DNA of 39,228 nucleotides from Candidatus Taylorbacteria bacterium RIFCSPHIGHO2_02_FULL_43_32b. Its GTDB lineage: Bacteria; Patescibacteriota; Minisyncoccia; Phycocordibacterales; 2-02-FULL-43-11. The translations under genes were made by a program, and so were the position numbers. The notes under the pieces are model-generated. The model did no database searches, was not told where the DNA came from, and was given only the letters and a program-made list of their open reading frames with translations. Of this stretch, positions 18,167 to 25,990 are shown piece by piece. Location of the stretch: the NCBI GenBank assembly GCA_001820955.1, contig MHRK01000049.1, positions 1 through 39,228 on the forward strand, in the 5' to 3' direction. Position 1 is the first letter of the stretch; every line of letters begins with the position of its first letter.

Positions 18167-18775
18167 CTAGTTGAGCGTCCAGGTTGCCAAGATCTTCTGC
18201 ATAGCCTTGTCAAAAACCGGCATGGAAGTTATCTGGAACAAATGACCATTGGCCGCAAACCAAATCTGCCGATTTGTTTCCGAATTCCCTTCCTCGCCAT
18301 CAAGAAAAGTCGTGCCCTTGCCACGGCCTTCGCCCAAATTTACCTCCTCCGGTTTTTTTATCACCATATCGGGAATATCTTTAAGAATACGCTCTGGCGT
18401 AATATCCGCGTTTTCTTCCAGAAATTCCGAGACGATGATCTGGAATCCCAAGCCCGTACCATTTTGTTCGAAGATAAACATATCACCTGTGTCGCTTTCA
18501 GGATCGGCGGGAATTAGAATCGGCTCGAGACCCGAGGGATATTTGAGAGAAAATCCGTAAGTGGGATCCTCGTATATCTCGCTCAAGTCTGCATTAGCAA
18601 AAGCGTCCGCCTCGTCTTTGAGACTCGTATCGGTTAGAGATGCGCTATCCGTATTTCCGGAATTTTCGCCGACAACTGTCGGAAAAACAGAACCGTTCGT
18701 CTTGTACAGCCAATATCCCAAAACCACCAATATGAGGACTACTATTAGCACCAAAATTTTTTTCATTTTCAGCAA
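18167..18775 (-). CDS. Hypothetical membrane-anchored extracytoplasmic protein
   Basis: N-terminal TM (KKILVLIVVLILVVLGYWLY) followed by a soluble domain. Confidence 0.6.
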   Translation of the reverse strand: MLKMKKILVLIVVLILVVLGYWLYKTNGSVFPTVVGENSGNTDSASLTDTSLKDEADAFANADLSEIYEDPTYGFSLKYPSGLEPILIPADPESDTGDMFIFEQNGTGLGFQIIVSEFLEENADITPERILKDIPDMVIKKPEEVNLGEGRGKGTTFLDGEEGNSETNRQIWFAANGHLFQITSMPVFDKAMQKILATWTLN

Positions 18776-18858
18776 TTTACTGATAAGAAATGTGCACTAG
18801 TTAGTATAAAACAAATCGCGGCAAAAATGTACGTCCACTCTAACCAAATTTCGTAACC

Positions 18859-18887
18859 TTGACATTTTCTCAAATTATAGGATAATC
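18859..18887 (+). promoter_or_regulatory. Sigma-70-like promoter
   Basis: TTGACA - about 16 nt - GATAAT just upstream of the small ORF at 18894. Confidence 0.5.
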
Positions 18888-18893
18888 GTAGAT

Positions 18894-19040
18894 ATGCAAA
18901 CAGCTCTTTGGCTACTGGTAGGGATTGGCATCATCGGAGGCATAGTACTCATCGCTTCGTTGGTGATCATTCTTAAAAAACCGACGCCCACCTTCAAACT
19001 CGATGGATCGTCACCCGAAACACCAAAAGCTAATCCCTAG
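18894..19040 (+). CDS. 48-aa single-pass membrane microprotein
   Basis: MQTALWLLVGIGIIGGIVLIASLVVIILKKPTPTFKLDGSSPETPKANP; promoter upstream and hairpin/T-run at its end. Below the 60-aa cutoff of the ORF track. Confidence 0.65.
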   Translation: MQTALWLLVGIGIIGGIVLIASLVIILKKPTPTFKLDGSSPETPKANP

Positions 19041-19052
19041 GATTAGCTTTTT
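19025..19052 (+). terminator. Rho-independent terminator
   Basis: AAAGCTAATCC ctag GATTAGCTTTTTT; overlaps the end of the small ORF. Confidence 0.75.
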
Positions 19053-19102
19053 TCTAAACGCACTAGTCCAATTCCAAATTCCTAATGAATTCCTAATGTG
19101 AA

Positions 19103-19124
19103 TTCCTAATGGGCACCATTGGGA
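19103..19124. repeat. GGGCACCATTGGGA-family repeat, single arm
   Basis: TTCCTAATGGGCACCATTGGGA, identical to one arm at 11484; preceded by partial ATTCCTAATG direct repeats. Confidence 0.75.
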
Positions 19125-19199
19125 ATTCCGTTTGCATCTTGCGGGCTGACTCCTTTGTTGACTCCAGTATGTGGGAAGGTCAGACACTCCCACCTGCAC

Positions 19200-19252
19200 A
19201 GTTGTACAGACCTGGTCTGATCACCAGATGATCAGACCAGGTCTGTACAACT
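19200..19252. repeat. REPIN-like palindrome, copy 1
   Basis: AGTTGTACAGACCTGGTCTGATCA ccaga TGATCAGACCAGGTCTGTACAACT; 24-bp perfect arms, each containing the sub-palindrome CAGACC-W-GGTCTG. Confidence 0.9.
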
Positions 19253-19258
19253 TCACCC

Positions 19259-20005
19259 TCATTCCTCTAGAGATAATCGCTTTATATAATCAACATCACC
19301 AATATCGATTCCACTGGCTTTGCTTTTTCTGCCAATTATCATATCTCTGCAAATATCATTAAATTCCTTTGGTCCCCCGACCATTTCTTTTAGTAACTTT
19401 GTGTCCACGATAGGAGATTTCCTCGTACCGCCGTAGTCCCCCAAACTGGAAAATGGATACTGAATCGCCCATTCCCAGGCAACATCAAAATTTTTTGCAC
19501 ACCAAGTGTAACCTTTTGGGTGCATCTCGAATGTATTTTTACACATTACATATGCGGCGACCCAGCGCAGATATTTGTCCGAATCAACTACTCGAGCCTG
19601 ATAGGGACCCTGAAATATCCCTCCTGTTTCTTTATACCGTTCATTGTAATACCTGGCGCGGCTTACTCCTAACTTTTGCATAAATGCCGAAATCCCTTTT
19701 TCAACAATTTCAGAATGCAAATTGTGATCATGATTATCGAGCAATGTAAAAGCCGCAATAGAAACCAGCGGCCTGCGCACAGGCCAATTTTTTGGCCACT
19801 CAAACAATTTGATAGTCCCAACCGTCAACATCAAATCAATATCCCTAAGAGTTGTATTGTGCGCATGCTCGTCATTCAAATAATATAGGGTTTTCAAATA
19901 TCGCCATCGATCGGCATCTCCCCTTATGAAAGGCATGCCTCTACTACCTCGACGTACAGTATGGACAATATTTCCTTTAACCCATTTTTCTTTTCTCATA
20001 AACAA
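19259..20005 (-). mobile_element. Y1 (HUH) REP-associated tyrosine transposase (RAYT, IS200/TnpA-like)
   Basis: HTVRRGSRGMPFIRGDADRWRYLKTLYYL; HxH in LLDNHDHNLHSE; GISAFMQKLGVSRARYYNERYKETGGIFQGPYQARVVDSDKYLRWVAAYVMCKN. Confidence 0.88.
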
Positions 20006-20028
20006 ATTTTAGCAACGTCCACCCATGA

Positions 20029-20079
20029 TGTACAGACCAGGTCTGATCATAAGTACGGTGATCAGACCTGGTCTGTACA
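20029..20079. repeat. REPIN-like palindrome, copy 2
   Basis: TGTACAGACCAGGTCTGATCA taagtacgg TGATCAGACCTGGTCTGTACA. Confidence 0.9.
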
Positions 20080-20091
20080 ACTTGTTGCCCG

Positions 20092-22269
20092 CTATCTTCC
20101 CATGTTATATAACTGCTTCACTTCACTCGCACTAAGCGCCCTGTTGTAGATGCGGACGTCGTCGATGAGGCCGTTAAAGTTGATTGTTCCCGTGTATGAG
20201 TATGCGCCAAAGGTTAAGTTTTGAGCATTTGCAGGAGAAAAACCAGTAACCGGTGTAGGAGTACCGCAGACACTATCTATACAAGCAACGATATAGCTTC
20301 CATCATAATAGGCCGTAAATAGAGACCACTTATCGTTTGTTATCACCCCCTTACTGGCTGTCTTTTGATTTCCGCTTCCATCATAATAGGCAAAAATCAG
20401 GTTACTGCCATTTCTAATTAAATAAAAACCAGTGCCTGTTAAGTCAGAACTAGTATGTTTGGTTATAATTCCTTGAGAATTGGTTTTTGCAGATTTTACC
20501 CAAGCAGATATAGTAAATTGCCCAGAAATTTGAAGAGCACTGCTATTGCCCGTCTTTACATACTGCGTACTCCCATTAAACTTCAACCCCTGCCCAATCT
20601 TCCCCGCCACCTTCATCGAACTTGTAGCATTAGTCGGCTGTAACAATCCATGGTTGCCATTGCCCGACACATCCTTAATGTTGGTCGCAGTATCCTTCCC
20701 ATCAAACGTCCAGTAGCCCACCAACCCCTCTTTCAAACGATTAACAGGAGTTTTGTTAATCGTGGCCTGACCCATGTTGTACAGAGCTTTGATTTCTGAA
20801 GGATTGAGGGCGCGGTTGTAGATGCGGGCTTCATCCAAAACACCTTTAAACCAAGTGACGTTTGCCCCATAATTTACGGCTCCTATGGTAACTCCGTTTG
20901 TAGCCGTGATTGCCCCCGTATCTAAAGTCATCGTTTTTGAAAATGCACCGTCAATATAAAGTGAAAATGTTGCTCCCTCTCTAGTTCCGACCGCATGATG
21001 CCAAGTATTATCCGCCAAAGTTGTAACAGTAGTTGCGGTTTCAGCAGATGTATCGGTTTTTGCCCTAAATCTCATGCCAGTTGCTGTGTGTTCCAGTGTT
21101 ATCCCAGAAAGTGAACCAACACCAGCCGCCCCATACGCAATCGAGCTACTATACGAACTCGAAATCCTATTTGGTTTAAACCAAATAGACATCGAATAAT
21201 TTTGACCAGGTTGAACGGATACAGCATTTCCGCCCTTCACGTACTGATTCACCCCATTAATCTTAACCCCCTGCCCGATCTTCCCCGCCACTTTCATACT
21301 GGAGGTGGCGTTGGTGGGTTGTAAGAGGCCGTGGTTTCCACTCCCACTCAAATCCGCCACGTTGTTATAAAGAGTATTGCCATCAAAACTCCAATACCCC
21401 ACCAGTCCTTGATTAAGTCTGACAGGTTGTATTTTGTTTACGATAGTCTCCCCACTTTTGTAGAGGTTGTAGACTTCGGTGGCTGATAGCGCTCTATTAT
21501 AGATACGCACGTCGTCGAGGGAACCCAGGAAAAAATACTGACTACCGTTACTACTCATTTTGAGTCGACTTGACCCAGAAACAGAACCAAACCCTGTAAT
21601 ATCGGTACCAACCCCCACGGCAACTCCATTCACATAACCTATCATTCGGTTGGCACTCCTATCCACAACAACAAAAAGGTGTGTCCATTTGTTATATATT
21701 CCTAAAGCGCGCAAACTAACTTGCTTAAGAGGAGATACGCCATCAGAAATATTTGCCGTCCAAGCCGCACTACCGAGTTCCATATCAAATCCGTTTATGG
21801 ACACACTACTTCCACCCTTCCAAATAGGTATATCGTAAGTACTTGAATTTCCAGTGGGATTCACCCAAACCCCGTAACTAAATGAACCAGTTCCAAAATT
21901 TAATGTCGCAGTATTCCCCGCATCCACATACCCACTACTCCCATCAAAACTAAGCGCCTTCCCATGCTTCCCCGAAACCCAGGTTGGTTTGGTGGTGCCA
22001 GAGAGGGTGCCGCGATTGTCGTTGATACTTGCATCCGCCGCTGTCGTTCCCGATCCCTCGTCGAATTTCCACCAACCGACAAGACCCGTTTCGGTGCCGG
22101 GACGGAGGGTGGCCGCCTTGACCACTCCTGGGGCCGTGGCCAAGGCGGCCACGGCAACAAGCACGGCGACACCAATGGTGTCCATTAGCACCCTGCGCCT
22201 CTCCCCACCAGCACCCCTGGTGTCATTACCACGCCCGTTTTTTGTTTTGTTAATCAATTTTGATGTCAT
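20092..22269 (-). CDS. Secreted/surface protein with three LamG-like (concanavalin A-like) domains, paralog 1
   Basis: Repeated GLVGYW(S/T)FDG...SGNGNHG...DDVRIYNRALSASEV units; N-terminal hydrophobic segment. Confidence 0.9.
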   Translation of the reverse strand: MTSKLINKTKNGRGNDTRGAGGERRRVLMDTIGVAVLVAVAALATAPGVVKAATLRPGTETGLVGWWKFDEGSGTTAADASINDNRGTLSGTTKPTWVSGKHGKALSFDGSSGYVDAGNTATLNFGTGSFSYGVWVNPTGNSSTYDIPIWKGGSSVSINGFDMELGSAAWTANISDGVSPLKQVSLRALGIYNKWTHLFVVVDRSANRMIGYVNGVAVGVGTDITGFGSVSGSSRLKMSSNGSQYFFLGSLDDVRIYNRALSATEVYNLYKSGETIVNKIQPVRLNQGLVGYWSFDGNTLYNNVADLSGSGNHGLLQPTNATSSMKVAGKIGQGVKINGVNQYVKGGNAVSVQPGQNYSMSIWFKPNRISSSYSSSIAYGAAGVGSLSGITLEHTATGMRFRAKTDTSAETATTVTTLADNTWHHAVGTREGATFSLYIDGAFSKTMTLDTGAITATNGVTIGAVNYGANVTWFKGVLDEARIYNRALNPSEIKALYNMGQATINKTPVNRLKEGLVGYWTFDGKDTATNIKDVSGNGNHGLLQPTNATSSMKVAGKIGQGLKFNGSTQYVKTGNSSALQISGQFTISAWVKSAKTNSQGIITKHTSSDLTGTGFYLIRNGSNLIFAYYDGSGNQKTASKGVITNDKWSLFTAYYDGSYIVACIDSVCGTPTPVTGFSPANAQNLTFGAYSYTGTINFNGLIDDVRIYNRALSASEVKQLYNMGR

Positions 22270-22270
22270 A
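22226..22270. repeat. Direct repeat copy A (5' end of LamG paralog 1)
   Basis: CGCCCGTTTTTTGTTTTGTTAATCAATTTTGATGTCATA, identical to 22971-23009; the repeat extends 5' with one mismatch. Confidence 0.9.
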
Positions 22271-22272
22271 AA

Positions 22273-22294
22273 TTCCTAATGGGCACCATTGGGA
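22273..22294. repeat. GGGCACCATTGGGA-family repeat, single arm
   Basis: TTCCTAATGGGCACCATTGGGA, identical to an arm at 11484; degenerate inverted partner TCCCAATGGCAC near 22311. Confidence 0.75.
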
Positions 22295-22399
22295 ACCCAA
22301 AAGGCTGACTTCCCAATGGCACGCTGACTCTTATTTCCCAATCGTTTTTCATTTGACTTTCATGTGTAATTTGATAACATAATTTAGTATCACCAACAG

Positions 22400-22440
22400 A
22401 AAAGACAACCCTACAAGGTTCCATCCTTGCGGGGTCTTTT
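22400..22440 (-). terminator. Probable intrinsic terminator overlapping the 3' end of the NYN gene
   Basis: Interrupted stem AAAGAC..CCC..CAAGG / CCTTG..GGG.CTTTT, read on the minus strand. Confidence 0.6.
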
Positions 22441-22929
22441 CTTATATTCCAGTTTAGTTTTCAATTCATTCATAAATCTCAACGACGGTCGGAAAAGTTT
22501 GTTTTTTAACAATGCCGAAAACTTCATTCTATTCGGAATTAAAAGCGCGCTTAATTTGTCTTTTTCTATCAAATATTTGATTATGCAATGAAAATCCCCG
22601 TCGCCCGTCACGATTACAGCCCTATCATATTCGTTAAAATCTATCATCGCCTGTAAAACGAGCTCCGCATCACAATTCCCTTTTGTAGTTCCATCCTTAT
22701 AGATAAGTGTGGGTTTAAAAACACAAACAAATCCCGCTTCCTGCAAACCTGTATATAAATCACTATTGCCTTGAATAAATCCGATAAATAAGTAGGCTTT
22801 TGCAACTGAGTATTTTTCGCTTAAATAAATTCTAAACCGGCGCCAGTCCAAATACCAACCAAGCGCCTGAATACTTAAATTCAAATTTTGGCTGTCTATG
22901 AAAGCGTAATTGTTTGGCTTTTTATTCAT
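22411..22929 (-). CDS. NYN-domain (LabA/DUF88, PIN-like) predicted ribonuclease
   Basis: NYAFIDSQNLNLSIQ; KGNCDAELVLQAMIDF; YDRAVIVTGDGDFHCIIKYLIEKDK. Start taken at MNKKPNN (approximate). Confidence 0.88.
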   Translation of the reverse strand: MNKKPNNYAFIDSQNLNLSIQALGWYLDWRRFRIYLSEKYSVAKAYLFIGFIQGNSDLYTGLQEAGFVCVFKPTLIYKDGTTKGNCDAELVLQAMIDFNEYDRAVIVTGDGDFHCIIKYLIEKDKLSALLIPNRMKFSALLKNKLFRPSLRFMNELKTKLEYKKRPRKDGTL

Positions 22930-22964
22930 AAATCGTAATGTGGCAATCGGCACCATCGGTATAA

Positions 22965-23009
22965 TTACCCCGCCCGTTTTTTGTTTTGTTAATCAATTTT
23001 GATGTCATA
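22965..23009. repeat. Direct repeat copy B, upstream of the NYN gene
   Basis: Repeat of 22226-22270; this copy lacks an attached LamG ORF. Confidence 0.9.
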
Positions 23010-23098
23010 GAGAATTCTTGTTAACTCCAGGAGTCAACAGCACCTCCCATAATTTGTAATTCATTATTCATAATTCATATTTTACCGGCCAATGTTTG

Positions 23099-23157
23099 AA
23101 GTTGTACAGACCAGGTCTGATCATAAGTACGGTGATCAGACCTGGTCTGTACAACTT
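23099..23157. repeat. REPIN-like palindrome, copy 3
   Basis: AAGTTGTACAGACCAGGTCTGATCA taagtacgg TGATCAGACCTGGTCTGTACAACTT; shares loop and 3' flank with copy 2. Confidence 0.9.
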
Positions 23158-23165
23158 GTTGCCCG

Positions 23166-25358
23166 CTATCTTCCCATGTTGTACAAACTTTTAACTTCAC
23201 TCGCACTAAGCGCCCTGTTGTAAATGCGGACGTCGTCGAGAGTACCCTTCAGATAATAAGAACCAGGAGATGCATCCATGCCTAATTTTAAAGTATAGCC
23301 TCCGGAGCCAACATTACCAGAAATACTTTTGGCAACAGAATTTACATAGGCTCCATTTTTATAGGACGTAATTCTGTTAGCATCCAAAGTAATCACGATA
23401 TGATTCCATTTTCCTAAACCTGATGTAGCCCCCGAAGACCACGCCTGTTGGCTAGTTCCGTTTCCCCAATAAAAAATACCGTTATTTAAAGTCATAGCGT
23501 ATCCTGACACACCATTCCACCTCATATTCCCAATATATGATTCCGCATTCTTATCATTCCGAATCCAGTATGTGAGCGTCATGGCATCAGTAACATCAAC
23601 TTTACTGACAGCCGCCACAGATTGTGTACTCCCATTAAACTTCAACCCCTGCCCAATCTTGCCCGCCACCTTCATCGAACTTGTAGCATTAGTCGGCTGT
23701 AACAACCCATGATTCCCATTCCCCGACACATCCTTAATGTTGGTCGCAGTGTCCTTCCCATCAAACGTCCAATAGCCCACCAAGCCCTGATTCAAACGAT
23801 TGACCGGAGTCTTGTTAATCGTGGCCTGTCCCATGTTGTACAGAGCTTTGATTTCTGAAGGGTTAAGTGCGCGGTTGTAGATGCGGACGTCGTCGATCAA
23901 GCCGTTGAAGAAGTTAGAGGCGTTTGCTGAACCGCTTAATGTATAGGAGCCAACCCTTAAGCTTTTGTTGGTTATTGCGTTGAAAGCAGCGGCACTAGAG
24001 ATATCCACTGGAGTGCCATCGCTGCTCCCATCCACATAAAGGGTCATCTTCCCTGTCCGGTTCCAGGTGCTGACAATGTAGTGCCATTTGCCGTCGCTAA
24101 TTGAAGTGTTGGATGTTACGACGTTAGATGAGCCGGTGTCGAAGACTGCCTGGGCTTTTTGGTTATTTAACACTAATGCCCAGCGTCCATCGTCGGCGCT
24201 GCTATCAGCTTTCTGGACAATTCCTGTATAACTGGTCGTCTTGTCCGCAGTCTTCACCCACACAGCTACCGACCAGTTCGAAAGGCCGATATCCAGAACG
24301 TCGCCGTGTTCAAGGTAAGTGCTGCTCCCGTTGAACTTGAGAGCTTGGCCGAGTTTGCCGGCCACTTTCATACTGGAGGTGGCGGTCACGGGTTGGAGGA
24401 GGCCGTGGTTTCCACTCCCACTCAAATCCGCCACGTTGTTATAAAGAGTATTGCCATCAAAACTCCAATACCCCACTAGTCCTTGATTAAGTCTTACAGG
24501 TTCTATTTTGTTCACCACCTGCGAGCCTGATTTGTAGAGGTTGTAGATTTCGGCGGCCGACAGCGCGCGGGAGTAGATGCGGACGTCGTCGATGAGGCCG
24601 TTGAAAAATTTATTTGTTCCATCATAATTTTTTCCAATTACTAGATTATTAGAACTGATAGGTATTGTTCCGACGTATGGTGCTGGAGTACCGTCGGCAA
24701 TTCCATTGACATACATACGCACATTCGACCCATCAAATGTTCCCACAATGTGATACCAAGCACCTTGTTTCAAGACGGTGTTTGAAATTGAAGCCGCTGC
24801 TGTGACGCCAGTTCCAATTACAAATTCAATGCGTCCATCCGTTGAATAAGTTTGCAGTTGATAAGCGTTTGTACTGACTTGTTTAGAAATTATACCGTTA
24901 TATCTTAAAGTCTTGGGGTCAACGTTATATTTTATCCATACCGAAGCGGTAATCGCGGTTGTTAAATTAACGCTCGACTGATTCCCCGCATCCACATACC
25001 CACTCGTCCCATCAAAACTAAGCGCCTTCCCATGCTTCCCCGAAACCCATGTTGGTTTGGTGGTGCCGGAGAGGGTGCCGTAATTGTTTTTGCCGCTAAA
25101 ATCATTGGCACGCAGTCCAGTGCCTTCGTCGAAAGTCCAGTATCCGACAAGACCAAGGTTGCTCGCGGCACGGAGCGAGACGGCGGTAGCGGCGTTTGGA
25201 GCGAGAGCGACAAACGTTGCCGACAATCCTACGAGTCCCGTCAATCCTATTTGTGTTATTTTTTTTGCAATTTTATGCATTATTGTATTTGCGGAAGTGT
25301 TTAATGGACATATCAGACCTATCAGACCTATTAAACTTATTTGACTTATCTTGTTCAT
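23166..25358 (-). CDS. Secreted/surface protein with three LamG-like domains, paralog 2
   Basis: Same linker and framework sequences as 20092-22269; start overlaps the stop of the upstream gene by 4 nt. Confidence 0.9.
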   Translation of the reverse strand: MNKISQISLIGLIGLICPLNTSANTIMHKIAKKITQIGLTGLVGLSATFVALAPNAATAVSLRAASNLGLVGYWTFDEGTGLRANDFSGKNNYGTLSGTTKPTWVSGKHGKALSFDGTSGYVDAGNQSSVNLTTAITASVWIKYNVDPKTLRYNGIISKQVSTNAYQLQTYSTDGRIEFVIGTGVTAAASISNTVLKQGAWYHIVGTFDGSNVRMYVNGIADGTPAPYVGTIPISSNNLVIGKNYDGTNKFFNGLIDDVRIYSRALSAAEIYNLYKSGSQVVNKIEPVRLNQGLVGYWSFDGNTLYNNVADLSGSGNHGLLQPVTATSSMKVAGKLGQALKFNGSSTYLEHGDVLDIGLSNWSVAVWVKTADKTTSYTGIVQKADSSADDGRWALVLNNQKAQAVFDTGSSNVVTSNTSISDGKWHYIVSTWNRTGKMTLYVDGSSDGTPVDISSAAAFNAITNKSLRVGSYTLSGSANASNFFNGLIDDVRIYNRALNPSEIKALYNMGQATINKTPVNRLNQGLVGYWTFDGKDTATNIKDVSGNGNHGLLQPTNATSSMKVAGKIGQGLKFNGSTQSVAAVSKVDVTDAMTLTYWIRNDKNAESYIGNMRWNGVSGYAMTLNNGIFYWGNGTSQQAWSSGATSGLGKWNHIVITLDANRITSYKNGAYVNSVAKSISGNVGSGGYTLKLGMDASPGSYYLKGTLDDVRIYNRALSASEVKSLYNMGR
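25300..25350. repeat. 9-bp-periodic degenerate repeat (ATCAGACCT / ATTTGACTT units)
   Basis: ATCAGACCT ATCAGACCT ATTAAACTT ATTTGACTT; related tracts at 25555-25605 and 25925-25990. Confidence 0.7.
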
Positions 25359-25924
25359 AGATTTTGCGACCAGCTACTCCAAATTTGTTTTTTCTTCTCT
25401 TCCTCTTTTTTTTGTTTCATCTTGTCTTCCCAGCTATCGCCTGTAGCATATTTTTCTTCCAATGCCCGAATTTGCCGGTCCAAAAGATAATTACATTGGT
25501 TGATAGTGCAAACCATGGCGTTCCCAGCCGTAGCAGGGTCAGAAAGATAGACCCTGTAAGGTTGATAGGACTTATCGGACTTATATGTCCCACAAGACTT
25601 ATTCTGATAGACCAAATTTCTCACCGCCTTGGCTTCAAGAGAATCGCGCTCCCAAAGCAACAAACCCCTCTGGCGAAGAAAGTCATGGTAATCCTCAAGA
25701 AGTTCCGCAAATGAGGCGCGGGCAACGCCTAGCAGTTTCAGTTCGTTTTTGCTTGATGTTTTTTGCTCAACTCCTTCAACTATATTTTGCTTGCCGGATC
25801 GGGCGGCTTGTTCCATTTGATCCTTTGTGCGTGATTTTGAATCTATATACCGCTCTACAAACTCGACGGTAAAATCGTGGATGATAACAGCGGACTGATA
25901 AGATTTTAGATCGCGGAAAGACAT
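25355..25924 (-). CDS. Four-helix-bundle (S23/Avd-like) protein with C-terminal suffix
   Basis: FRDLKSYQSAVIIHDFTVEFVERYIDSKSRTKDQMEQAARSGKQNIVEGVEQKTSSKNELKLLGVARASFAELLEDYHDFLRQRGL. Confidence 0.85.
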   Translation of the reverse strand: MSFRDLKSYQSAVIIHDFTVEFVERYIDSKSRTKDQMEQAARSGKQNIVEGVEQKTSSKNELKLLGVARASFAELLEDYHDFLRQRGLLLWERDSLEAKAVRNLVYQNKSCGTYKSDKSYQPYRVYLSDPATAGNAMVCTINQCNYLLDRQIRALEEKYATGDSWEDKMKQKKEEEKKKQIWSSWSQNL

Positions 25925-25990
25925 AAGTACTATAGGTCAATAAGTTTTATAGGTCTAATAAGTCAATAAGTAAAATAAGTCGACTAAGAC
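25925..25990. repeat. 9-bp-periodic degenerate repeat upstream of the four-helix-bundle gene
   Basis: ATAAGTTTT ATAGGTCTA ATAAGTCA ATAAGTAAA ATAAGTCG series. Confidence 0.65.

Noticed and set aside
25355-25924. Four-helix-bundle (Avd-like) protein beside variable surface genes as evidence for a diversity-generating retroelement
   Set aside because: No reverse transcriptase ORF or template/variable repeat pair was recognised; four-helix-bundle proteins of this type are common without DGRs.
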